A stretch of DNA of 50,698 bases from Oscillospiraceae bacterium (lineage in GTDB: Bacteria; Bacillota; Clostridia; Oscillospirales; SIG530): positions 1 through 50,698 of the forward strand of contig SVND01000013.1 in assembly GCA_015067075.1 (NCBI GenBank), given 5' to 3'. The translations under genes and the position numbers were made by a program. Shown here in pieces: positions 1-7,320 of the stretch (position 1 is the first letter of the stretch; every line of letters begins with the position of its first letter). The notes beneath the pieces are model-generated. The model did no database searches. It was given only the letters and a program-made list of their open reading frames with translations, and was not told the origin of the DNA.

Positions 1-38
1 TGAAGTGAACCCCGTTTAGTTCACAAAAAAGAAAAAAG
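1..38 (+). repeat. Left terminal inverted repeat of the IS3-family element
   Basis: Bases 1-38 are the exact reverse complement of 1208-1245. It is an A-rich repeat with the core GTGAACCCCGTTTAGTTCAC, itself partly palindromic. This is the expected transposase-binding end. The repeat may extend beyond the window start. Confidence 0.93.
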
Positions 39-40
39 AC

Positions 41-78
41 AAAACCTCTTATGGTATAATGGTACCATAGGAGGTTTT
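41..78 (+). promoter_or_regulatory. Transposase promoter within a 16-bp hairpin that masks the orfA ribosome binding site
   Basis: An extended -10 (TGG followed by TATAAT at 55-60) has no recognisable -35. Bases 41-56 pair with 63-78 over 16 positions (one G-U), leaving the loop TAATGG. The AGGAGG that serves orfA lies at 69-74, inside the right arm. A transcript started at the internal promoter (about base 66) lacks the left arm, so its binding site is free. A transcript read in from outside would fold and hide it. This is the known logic by which several insertion sequences avoid activation by neighbouring promoters; its use here is inferred. Confidence 0.75.
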
Positions 79-82
79 TGTT

Positions 83-382
83 ATGGCTACAAAAGGACAA
101 AAGTTTAAGAACTACACACAAGGAATCAAAGAAGAAATTTTAAGGAAGTATTTTGAAGAATACGTTCCAACAACAGCATTAAGCGAAGAATATGGAATAT
201 CCAAAAAGACAATACAAAACTGGATATACAAATCAAAGCAAGGAAAAGATATTTTGGTAGATCATCGTCAATTCAGCTCTGGCAGACCAAAGAAAAATGA
301 CGAGGATATAGACTACAAGGAACGTTATGAAATACTAAAAAAATACCAAGCCTTCCTCAAGGCACAACGAGAGAAAAAGTAA
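83..382 (+). CDS. IS3-family OrfA, helix-turn-helix subunit of the transposase
   Basis: This 99-residue basic protein has a helix-turn-helix near residues 25-50 (ALSEEYGISKKTIQNWIYKS), the DNA-binding part that recognises the IS ends. The start ATG at 83 follows AGGAGG at 69-74 with 8-base spacing. Near the end, codons AAA AAA at 338-343, preceded by A337, form the canonical slippery heptamer A_AAA_AAA. The -1 frame is open from 331 through orfB, so ribosomes slipping here would make an OrfAB fusion. The C-terminal region is lysine-rich and probably helical, as expected for the multimerising part of OrfA. Confidence 0.9.
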   Translation: MATKGQKFKNYTQGIKEEILRKYFEEYVPTTALSEEYGISKKTIQNWIYKSKQGKDILVDHRQFSSGRPKKNDEDIDYKERYEILKKYQAFLKAQREKK

Positions 383-393
383 TATTTATCAAT

Positions 394-1182
394 ATGCACA
401 TTGAAAATTATTCTCTCGATAATATGTGCGAGGTGTTGGATATTTCGAAGAGAACATACTACAAATATCGTGCAGCAGAAGATAAAGATTACTACGACTA
501 CCTTTTGATTAAAGAAATATTTGATGAATCAAAAGGTACGTATGGATATCGTAGGATTTGTGAAGGCTTGTTGATTAAATATGGTGTAATATTTAATCAC
601 AAAAAGACGGCAAGAATCATGAAAAAATATGGCTTGAAGCCGGAATATATAAAGCGCATCAGACCAAACGTTGCTTATCAAAGAATTGAAAAGAACGTTA
701 AACCTAATCTTCTCAATAGGAATTTTAATGTTAGTGAACCCGATCGCGTGTGGGTTACAGATATTACATACCTGATATTCGGCAACAAGCGAGCTTATCT
801 ATCAACTATTCTTGATCTGTATGATAGAAAAATCGTTGCGTATCAGATATCGAAACGCAACGACATAAAACTAGTTATTGATACATTAAATCAAGCTATT
901 GCTAAAACGAAGGACGTATCAAACCTTATCATTCACAGTGATCAAGGTTTTCAATACACGTCCTTCGAGTACAAAGCCGTATGCGAATCCAACGGGATAC
1001 AAATATCCATGAGTCGGAAAGGCACTCCGATCGATGATTCTCCCATTGAGAGCTTCCATAGCATACTGAAAAAAGAAACTTTGTATAACAATTATATCAC
1101 ATCTTTTGAAGAATATCTACTACTTGTTGAAGATTGGTTGCTTTTTTACAATTCTTCAAGATTGAAAAACAGGAAGAGGTAA
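394..1182 (+). CDS. IS3-family OrfB, DDE integrase core (transposase)
   Basis: This is the rve-type catalytic domain of an IS3 transposase. The DDE residues sit in VWVTDITYL (first D), IIHSDQGFQYTS (second D) and IESFHSILKKE (E). An HTH_21-like segment precedes them (GTYGYRRICEGL). The frame is -1 relative to orfA and is open back to 331, so the natural product is probably an OrfAB fusion made at the 337-343 slippery site; the ATG at 394 has no good ribosome binding site. The end is short: after LLFYNSSRLKNRKR the usual conserved tail of about 15-20 residues is missing, and the stop lies in the stem of a terminator-like hairpin. It may be functional or slightly truncated. Confidence 0.9.
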   Translation: MHIENYSLDNMCEVLDISKRTYYKYRAAEDKDYYDYLLIKEIFDESKGTYGYRRICEGLLIKYGVIFNHKKTARIMKKYGLKPEYIKRIRPNVAYQRIEKNVKPNLLNRNFNVSEPDRVWVTDITYLIFGNKRAYLSTILDLYDRKIVAYQISKRNDIKLVIDTLNQAIAKTKDVSNLIIHSDQGFQYTSFEYKAVCESNGIQISMSRKGTPIDDSPIESFHSILKKETLYNNYITSFEEYLLLVEDWLLFYNSSRLKNRKR

Positions 1183-1200
1183 TTTCCTCTCCCTGCTTTT
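1170..1200 (+). terminator. Hairpin at the end of IS orfB
   Basis: Bases 1170-1179 pair with 1186-1195 at 9 of 10 positions around a 6-base loop that includes the orfB stop. T-rich sequence follows (1196-1221). It probably terminates transposase transcription inside the element. Confidence 0.5.
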
Positions 1201-1207
1201 CTTGCGC

Positions 1208-1245
1208 CTTTTTTCTTTTTTGTGAACTAAACGGGGTTCACTTCA
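1208..1245 (-). repeat. Right terminal inverted repeat of the IS3-family element
   Basis: Perfect 38-base inverted copy of positions 1-38. It ends at CACTTCA, immediately followed by the flanking AAAATCTCTGTCC. It fixes the right boundary of the element at 1245. Confidence 0.93.
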
Positions 1246-1266
1246 AAAATCTCTGTCCTTTTATGT
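1246..1266 (-). terminator. Half of a terminator hairpin interrupted by the IS
   Basis: The flank CTCTGTCCTT at 1251-1260 is the same arm as the intact terminator at 44536-44565 (AAGGACAGAG, loop, CTCTGTCCTT). Read on the minus strand it lies just after the HAD gene stop at 1273. It would be the first arm of that gene's terminator, with the second arm and T-tract displaced beyond the IS. This is inference; the other half is outside the window. Confidence 0.45.
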
Positions 1267-1272
1267 TAAATT

Positions 1273-2256
1273 TTACTGTCCGAGAATGATGGAAATGAGC
1301 GACATAAGGCTTTCGTTTTCGCGCTTATTGTAAAGGAAGGGAAGCATACCGCTGGGTCCGAGGTTGCCGTCAGCAACGCCGAGTGCGGCATAGCCTGCAA
1401 GACGGATGGACATTACACCGGCGGCAGAGTCTTCAATACCGATTATGCGGCTCTTATCCTTTTCGCCGAGTCCCATTGCAGTTTCAGCGTAAAGCCACGG
1501 ATGGGGCTTTGCTTCGATCTCGCCCAAAGTGCCTGCCTGACCTTTGCGGATGGCTGTACCTGCCGTAATGATGGCATCGTAAAAATCTACGGGATCACCC
1601 ATGTCAAGAGTTGTGAAAGCGTTGAGTATCTCGGGCCAAGCTTTTTGATAAAGACCTGATGTAACAAGACCTATCTTTACACCATTGTCCTTAAGTGTAT
1701 ATAAAAATTCCTTAAGGTCGGGGGCAGGAGTAAAAGCACCGGGCTTGCCTCGTCCTTGCATTATCTCGTTCATTTCATATTCCGTTATCTCGAAATATTT
1801 ATCAACAGCCTCGGCGAGAGGTGTTTTCGGAGAATATTTACGGATACAGTAGGAAAGATGCTCCGTTACGGAATAGCCTGAAACGTGGGGAAGGTCCTCG
1901 CTTTCAAAGCGGAAGTTCTTGTCGCCCAGCATATACTGCGTAACCTGCTCAATTATCCAGATCCAAAAGCTTTCGCTTCTGACGCTGGTGCCGTCGAGAT
2001 CCATCAAAACGGCTTTAGCAGGTGCTTGGAATTCGGGCTGTTTAAGCTCGTAGATAGCAGGATGACCTGCAGAGGATTTGACGTAAGTGAGCGTTTTATC
2101 CTCGAACTCAATAAGCTGAAGCTTTTTGTCGAGAGTGGAATAAATACCTGTTACGCCGTCCTTGCCGCTTGTGAACAAGCCGTTTTCCGATTGTTCAAGG
2201 GGAATGAGGCATTTTTGCTCCTGCTCGGAGAGAATGCCTATACCGTTAATTTTCAT
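1273..2256 (-). CDS. HAD-superfamily phosphatase, beta-phosphoglucomutase-like, with an N-terminal extension
   Basis: A 327-residue protein. The first 80 residues are not typical HAD sequence; the HAD fold starts at motif I, MDLDGT (D86 nucleophile, D88). The cap domain follows, then motif II (T199-S200 in GLVTSG), motif III lysine K250 in AKPHP, and motif IV IGIEDS (E275, D276). This order is that of HAD subfamily IA, whose members dephosphorylate or isomerise sugar phosphates. It starts 15 bases after the GH2 gene on the same strand, so the pair probably works together on a sugar released by that enzyme. A GAGGAG ribosome binding site precedes the ATG. The substrate is unknown. The N-terminal extension could bind a ligand or be structural. 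Confidence 0.85.
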   Translation of the reverse strand: MKINGIGILSEQEQKCLIPLEQSENGLFTSGKDGVTGIYSTLDKKLQLIEFEDKTLTYVKSSAGHPAIYELKQPEFQAPAKAVLMDLDGTSVRSESFWIWIIEQVTQYMLGDKNFRFESEDLPHVSGYSVTEHLSYCIRKYSPKTPLAEAVDKYFEITEYEMNEIMQGRGKPGAFTPAPDLKEFLYTLKDNGVKIGLVTSGLYQKAWPEILNAFTTLDMGDPVDFYDAIITAGTAIRKGQAGTLGEIEAKPHPWLYAETAMGLGEKDKSRIIGIEDSAAGVMSIRLAGYAALGVADGNLGPSGMLPFLYNKRENESLMSLISIILGQ

Positions 2257-2271
2257 TTTACTTCTCCTCGC

Positions 2272-4710
2272 TTATCTATCCCATTCGTCGAGCCATGTCT
2301 TTACAGCGATATCGGCTGTATCGAATGCTTCTGCAGCCTTGACTGTGATAACACGTGTTTCGCCCTTTTCCATGTCGAAGAAGTTGTCGGAGAAGCTTGT
2401 GTTAGCAAGATCGGGAGTGAGAATATTGACCATACGGGCGAAAGCAGATTTAGCTGTGATGGTGATAGTTGCACACTTGTCGCAGCAACGCTCGATCTTG
2501 ACGTCAAGCTCGGGCTCCTTCCACTGAACGTCCTTCCAAAGGTCTGGATAATAGAAGGTCTTTGTCTTTTCGTTGTTCGCATCGAATTCAGCAACGAGAA
2601 TGTGCTGTGTTCCGTACTCGATCATACCGTCCAAGGCTTCAACAAAAGTGGAAGCGTTGGCTCTTGCGGTGACGTTGATCGTCTTTATAGCGTGGATATT
2701 GCCGTCAACGTCTGTATATTTGAGAGTAAGAACGCCGCTGACGTCGCTTAACGTATCGTTTACAACGTAAAGACCGACGGTTTCCTTGATCTTTGTGATG
2801 ATAGGTGTTACTGGCTTGAATGCACGCTTGGATGCGTAGTAAGCTGCCTTGGGGATAAGGTAGTAGTCAACTATCGCCCATGTGCCGCTGGGCCAGATGT
2901 CGGAGAACATCCAGAACATTGCACCGCCGCAGCGAGCGCGTCTTGCACGGTGAAATTCAGAGTCAGCCTTTACAAATTCACTGTGCAAAGCCATGGACTT
3001 TTTGACAAATTCGTTAAGTCCGTCAAAGCTGCCGAAGAGTATCTCGGCTGCTTCCATCTGCTGTTCAACGAAGGTAGTGCCTGTACCGTCGTAGGGATTG
3101 CGTGTAAAGTGAAGGTCGTAAATATCGTTTACGGGCCAGAGCTTATCTTCGGGAATATACTTTTTGAGAGCTTCTACACGGCAGGAGCCCTGAAGACCGA
3201 CTTCGGACGCAAGAGAAGCGTCGAGATTTTTAAGAACCTCGCGGAAATCATGAAGCTGCTTGGAAGCGCGAGAGGACTGATAGCTGTTTGTATGTGTGTC
3301 GCCTGAACCGAAATCGTTACCGCTGTCGGTGAAGGAATAGGGAGAGGACGGCATATACGGTCTTGTACCGTCGATATGATCGCAAAGGCCGCGAAGGGTG
3401 TAATAAACAAGTCTGTCGCCGCGGCTCTTTGCCTTGCCGAATGCACCTGTCTTTTCGTTGCCGCCTGTGGTTACGAAGAAGGAGGGATGACACTGAAGTC
3501 TGCTTATCTGATATTCAGCTTCTTCGATCATGCGGTCTGCAAATCCGGGATAATCGTCGGGAATATCGGCGCAAGCAAGCTGGAAATCCTGCCAAACGAG
3601 CATACCCTTTTCGTCGCAGGTGTCAAAGAATATATCCTTTTCGTATATACCACCGCCCCAAACACGCAAGCAGTTGTAATTTGCGTCGAGAGCAATATCA
3701 ATTGCTTTTCTGTATTTTTCTTCGGCAATGGCACCTGTCATAATGTCAAGGGGAACCCAGTTTGCGCCCTTGAGGAATACCTTTTCGCCGTTTATCTTGA
3801 ATTGGCAAGCAAACTTGCCTTCATCAATGGGAGACTGGTCAAGCTCAACCGTACGGAAACCGAATCTGCCTGACTTAGCATATGTTTCAACGCCGTCTTC
3901 GATGAGGGTGACTTCGTAATTGTAAAGGTGAGCTTCGCCCATACCAACAGGCCACCAAAGCTTTGCGTTTTCGATGAAGAGGTTGTATGCATTCTTAATG
4001 CCTTCGACGGGGAAAGTCTTGATAACTGTCTGCTCGCCGTCCCAAACCTTAATGCGCAAGAACTTGCCATCTACGTGGTAGTTGTCGAAGTCTTTTGTCA
4101 TATGAATGAAGAAGGATGCTCTGCCGTCAAGGTAGGGGTGAATCATGACTTTGGAGATTTCAGAGCCGTTGCAAACTTCAATGGAAACGCCTTGCCAAAT
4201 ACCCATAGCGGGGAAGTTGGGAGCCCAGTCCCAAGAGAAGTGGCACTGTGCTTTACGCATGAAGATACGCTGTACGTTGAAGCATCCGAAATAGCCTTTG
4301 TCGGGGAACTGCTTTGCGGCTTCTTTTATGGAAATAAGACGGATGGTAAGAGTGTTTTCGCCGACGGAAACAAAATCGTTTATTGTATAGGCATAGCGAA
4401 GGAACATATTATCTGTGCTTCCGATGCTCTTGCCGTTTACAAAGATCTCGGAATATGTATCAATGCCTGCGAAAACCAAAGAAAGTCTGTTTTTAAGCAT
4501 TTCTTCGGTAACTTCAAATTTCTTTTCATAGATCCAATCCTGCTCCGTTACCCATCCGCAAGCATTTGCATTGTCGGAATAGTAGGGATTGGGGATCACG
4601 TTAGCTTCGAGAAGGTCATGATGAATATCACCGGGAACTGTTGCGGCGTATACTTCACCTGTCAAAGCGTTTTTAACTGTCCATTTGCCGTTCAAAGATA
4701 TTGTGTACAT
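2272..4710 (-). CDS. Glycoside hydrolase family 2, beta-mannosidase-like
   Basis: An 812-residue cytoplasmic enzyme with no signal peptide. It has the GH2 order: N-terminal jelly-roll domain (SLNGKW, then VPGDIHHDLL near residues 6-35), immunoglobulin-like domain, TIM barrel and C-terminal domains. The acid/base is probably E419 (TTGGNEKTG) and the nucleophile E503 (LASEVG), 84 residues apart as usual for the family. The VPGDIH motif and the WDWAPNF motif near residue 160 point to beta-mannosidase rather than beta-galactosidase. The ATG at 4710 was chosen because AAAGGA lies just upstream; a longer reading to 4791 would run through the promoter. It is cotranscribed with the HAD gene. The likely role is trimming exo-beta-mannosides from imported oligosaccharides. 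Confidence 0.9.
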   Translation of the reverse strand: MYTISLNGKWTVKNALTGEVYAATVPGDIHHDLLEANVIPNPYYSDNANACGWVTEQDWIYEKKFEVTEEMLKNRLSLVFAGIDTYSEIFVNGKSIGSTDNMFLRYAYTINDFVSVGENTLTIRLISIKEAAKQFPDKGYFGCFNVQRIFMRKAQCHFSWDWAPNFPAMGIWQGVSIEVCNGSEISKVMIHPYLDGRASFFIHMTKDFDNYHVDGKFLRIKVWDGEQTVIKTFPVEGIKNAYNLFIENAKLWWPVGMGEAHLYNYEVTLIEDGVETYAKSGRFGFRTVELDQSPIDEGKFACQFKINGEKVFLKGANWVPLDIMTGAIAEEKYRKAIDIALDANYNCLRVWGGGIYEKDIFFDTCDEKGMLVWQDFQLACADIPDDYPGFADRMIEEAEYQISRLQCHPSFFVTTGGNEKTGAFGKAKSRGDRLVYYTLRGLCDHIDGTRPYMPSSPYSFTDSGNDFGSGDTHTNSYQSSRASKQLHDFREVLKNLDASLASEVGLQGSCRVEALKKYIPEDKLWPVNDIYDLHFTRNPYDGTGTTFVEQQMEAAEILFGSFDGLNEFVKKSMALHSEFVKADSEFHRARRARCGGAMFWMFSDIWPSGTWAIVDYYLIPKAAYYASKRAFKPVTPIITKIKETVGLYVVNDTLSDVSGVLTLKYTDVDGNIHAIKTINVTARANASTFVEALDGMIEYGTQHILVAEFDANNEKTKTFYYPDLWKDVQWKEPELDVKIERCCDKCATITITAKSAFARMVNILTPDLANTSFSDNFFDMEKGETRVITVKAAEAFDTADIAVKTWLDEWDR

Positions 4711-4762
4711 AGCAAAATCCTTTCTCTTTTCGGACGGAGTTACCTGCCCGTAATTCTTTTTA

Positions 4763-4791
4763 ATTTTAACATAGCTACGAAGCTTTTGCAA
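4763..4791 (-). promoter_or_regulatory. SigA-type promoter for the GH2-HAD operon
   Basis: On the minus strand, TTGCAA (4786-4791), a 17-base spacer and TAAAAT (4763-4768) lie about 45 bases upstream of the ATG at 4710. Confidence 0.7.
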
Positions 4792-4917
4792 GTAATTTAT
4801 GGCTTTTTATAGTAGAAATTTGTTGTTTTTAAAAAAATAATGATGTCCACAGGAAAAATGAGGGCAAAGATATAAATAAAAATTCAAAAAAATATAGCTT
4901 TTTTATTTGTTATATGG

Positions 4918-4923
4918 TATAAT
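4918..4923 (+). promoter_or_regulatory. -10 element for the araC-type gene
   Basis: TATAAT lies 32 bases upstream of the ATG at 4955. No good -35 lies 17 bases upstream (TAGCTT-like), so the promoter may need an activator. The remaining divergent intergenic DNA (4792-4917) is A/T-rich and shows no clear palindrome. Confidence 0.5.
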
Positions 4924-4954
4924 AACTCTGTATACCTAATTGGAGTTGTTGAAT

Positions 4955-5818
4955 ATGAAAACAAAAACACCGGGAAGCTTCCATTTTGACAATGTTTTTC
5001 GCTTTCCGCCCACATACAACCAAATAGTTTTATATCAGGTTGGAGATCTTGCCTGCATGCCGGGAAACGTAGTCTTGCCCCATACGCAGTTTTGCTATGA
5101 GATATCATATATAGTATCAGGCAAAGGCGTATATATCGTTGACGGAAAAAGCTATGAGCTGAAAGCAGGCGACACTTTTGTAAATCTTCCGGGACAGGTG
5201 CATGAGATCCGTGCTGACAGCGAGGATCCGTTCAGATATTTTTATATCGGATTTGGTTTTTCCGACCCTGACGATACTTTCCGTGAAATAAGAAGCTTTT
5301 TTGACAGGCTTACAAATCCCGTAATGCCTGATATTTCGGAGCTTGAGCAGTCGTTTTTGGGACTTTGCGCTGAATTTGTCAACAATTCACCATTATCCGA
5401 GGTCATTATCCGCGCTTATATGGAGCAGATAATTGCATACACGTGGCGAGCATATTCCAAACTGAAAACAGCTAAATATAATCCAACGGGAACGACGCGT
5501 GACTGCTCACATCTCGTTTACGATGTTATAAGCTATATTGATGCCAATATTCTCACTATACGTGAGCTTGGCGATATTGCGGCTCATTTTGGTTACAGCT
5601 ATTCATACCTTTCCCATATCTTTTCACGAATAGTCGGCGTTTCCATAAAGGAGTATTACACGAGCAGACGGTTTGAAAAGGCATCGCTTATGCTTTTGAA
5701 AAATCATTGTACTATAACTGAAACGGCTGAAGCACTTGGTTATCAGTCCGTACACTCTTTCAGTAAAGCATTTAAAAATTATTACGGCGTTTCTCCTTCG
5801 GAGCATACAGCCAAATAG
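4955..5818 (+). CDS. AraC-family transcriptional regulator with cupin sensor domain
   Basis: A 287-residue regulator. The N-terminal half is a cupin-like ligand-binding domain (YIVDGKSYELKAGDTFVNLP near residue 65). The C-terminal 100 residues hold two helix-turn-helices, ending in the AraC signature (ALGYQSVHSFSKAFKNYYGV, then SPSEH). The ATG at 4955 is preferred because GGAG lies 9 bases upstream; an in-frame TTG at 4940 would fall on that site. It is divergent from the GH2-HAD operon and is followed after 18 bases by pncB. By position it probably controls the GH2 operon in response to a sugar. Confidence 0.9.
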   Translation: MKTKTPGSFHFDNVFRFPPTYNQIVLYQVGDLACMPGNVVLPHTQFCYEISYIVSGKGVYIVDGKSYELKAGDTFVNLPGQVHEIRADSEDPFRYFYIGFGFSDPDDTFREIRSFFDRLTNPVMPDISELEQSFLGLCAEFVNNSPLSEVIIRAYMEQIIAYTWRAYSKLKTAKYNPTGTTRDCSHLVYDVISYIDANILTIRELGDIAAHFGYSYSYLSHIFSRIVGVSIKEYYTSRRFEKASLMLLKNHCTITETAEALGYQSVHSFSKAFKNYYGVSPSEHTAK

Positions 5819-5836
5819 CATTCGGAGGAATGAACG

Positions 5837-7291
5837 ATGAAGTTTTTAAGTAAGATAGATAATATGTCCATGCTTTTTGATTTTTACGAGCTTACGATGG
5901 GCAACGGATATTTTGAAAAGGGCTTTTGCGATAAAATAGTCTATTTCGATGTTTTTTACAGAAAAGTTCCCGACGGCGGAGGATATGCCATTGCATGCGG
6001 ACTTGAACAGATAATAGACTATATGAGCGAGCTTCGGTTTGATGACGAGGATATTGCGTATCTTCGTACATTCAATCTTTTTTCCGAAGAGTTTCTCACG
6101 TATCTGAGAAATTTCAAATTCGAATGCGACGTTTGGGCTGTTCCCGAGGGGACTGTAATTTTCCCCGGAGAGCCCATACTTACGGTAAGAGGTCCCGTAA
6201 TACAGGCACAGCTTGTTGAAACGATGGTGCTTCTGTCCATAAACCATCAGTCACTTATCGCCACAAAGGCTAACAGAATAGTACGCGCCGCGGCAGGCAG
6301 ACCTGTAATGGAGTTCGGCGCACGCAGAGCGCAGGGTATACAAGGCGCCGTAATGGGAGCACGCGCCGCGTATATAGCAGGCTGTGCAGGCACGTCATGT
6401 ACAATAGCGGGTGAGGAGTTTAACATTCCTGCACTCGGAACAATGGCACACTCTTGGATACAGCTTTTTGAAAATGAATACGAGGCGTTCAAAGCATACG
6501 CGCAGGTTTATCCGTCATCGTGCAGCTTGCTTGTGGACACGTATAATGTGCTTAAAAGCGGTGTACCAAACGCCATAAAGGTATTTAACGAGATCGTTGT
6601 TCCTGCAGGATTCCGTCCACACAGTATAAGACTTGACTCAGGCGATATTGCGTATCTTACCATTAAAGCGAGAAAGATGCTTGATGAAGCGGGATTTTCC
6701 GATTGTAAGATAATTGTTTCAAACTCCCTTGATGAATTTATTATCAGAGATGCTATTGCGCAGGGCGCGAAGATAGACAGCTTCGGAGTCGGAGAAAGAC
6801 TTATTACGTCGAAGAGCGAGCCTGTTTTCGGCGGAGTATATAAGCTTTGCGCAGTAGAGGATGAAAAAGGAAATATTGCACCGAGAATAAAGGTGTCGGA
6901 GAACATTGAAAAGATAACGACGCCCCATTTCAAAAAGCTTTATAGATTGTATAACAAAAAGGAAAAGAAAGCTTTTGCTGATGTAATATGTATGCACGAT
7001 GAAACCATAGACGACACGAAGCCTTATGAGCTTTTTGACCCCAACTTTACATGGAAGCGAAAGGTAGTTACGGATTTTACGGCACGCGAGCTGCTTGTAC
7101 GTATTTTCGATAAGGGAGAGCTTGTGTATGAAATTCCCGATATACAAAAGGTTCGTGAGTATTGTCTTGAAGAGGTTGCCCGTCTTTGGGATGAGGTCAC
7201 ACGTTTTGAAAATCCCCACAGATATTACGTTGACCTTTCACAAAAGCTTTGGGACGTTAAAAATGATATGCTTACACAAATAAAGGCATAA
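5837..7291 (+). CDS. pncB: Nicotinate phosphoribosyltransferase
   Basis: This 484-residue enzyme converts nicotinate, PRPP and ATP to nicotinate mononucleotide in NAD salvage. The N-terminus (DFYELTMGNGYF) and the central part are characteristic: GARRAQG near residue 163, MAHSWIQ near 204 and SIRLDSGD near 264. The length fits the long, Firmicutes-type form. The ATG is preceded by GGAGGA. It lies 18 bases after the AraC gene and 29 before an alcohol dehydrogenase, so all may share a transcript. The link to NAD-dependent neighbours is only suggestive. Confidence 0.95.
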   Translation: MKFLSKIDNMSMLFDFYELTMGNGYFEKGFCDKIVYFDVFYRKVPDGGGYAIACGLEQIIDYMSELRFDDEDIAYLRTFNLFSEEFLTYLRNFKFECDVWAVPEGTVIFPGEPILTVRGPVIQAQLVETMVLLSINHQSLIATKANRIVRAAAGRPVMEFGARRAQGIQGAVMGARAAYIAGCAGTSCTIAGEEFNIPALGTMAHSWIQLFENEYEAFKAYAQVYPSSCSLLVDTYNVLKSGVPNAIKVFNEIVVPAGFRPHSIRLDSGDIAYLTIKARKMLDEAGFSDCKIIVSNSLDEFIIRDAIAQGAKIDSFGVGERLITSKSEPVFGGVYKLCAVEDEKGNIAPRIKVSENIEKITTPHFKKLYRLYNKKEKKAFADVICMHDETIDDTKPYELFDPNFTWKRKVVTDFTARELLVRIFDKGELVYEIPDIQKVREYCLEEVARLWDEVTRFENPHRYYVDLSQKLWDVKNDMLTQIKA

Positions 7292-7320
7292 TTGTATAAC
7301 ATTTTTGATAAGGTGTTTTT

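Larger units (their letters stand above)
1..1245 (+). mobile_element. IS3-family insertion sequence (IS150-like layout), apparently complete
   Basis: The element is bounded by 38-bp perfect terminal inverted repeats at 1-38 and 1208-1245, with the outermost bases TGAAGTGAAC. It carries orfA (83-382) and orfB (394-1182), offset by one frame in the -1 direction, as in IS3-family elements that make an OrfAB transposase by frameshifting. The left flank lies outside the window, so a target duplication cannot be checked. The right flank (1246 onward) looks like half of a terminator hairpin. The element begins exactly at base 1, which fits a contig ending in a repeated element. Confidence 0.93.

Noticed and set aside
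1885-2751. A 288-residue plus-strand open frame spanning the HAD/GH2 boundary
   Set aside because: It is antisense to two clear genes, shows no motifs and has no ribosome binding site.
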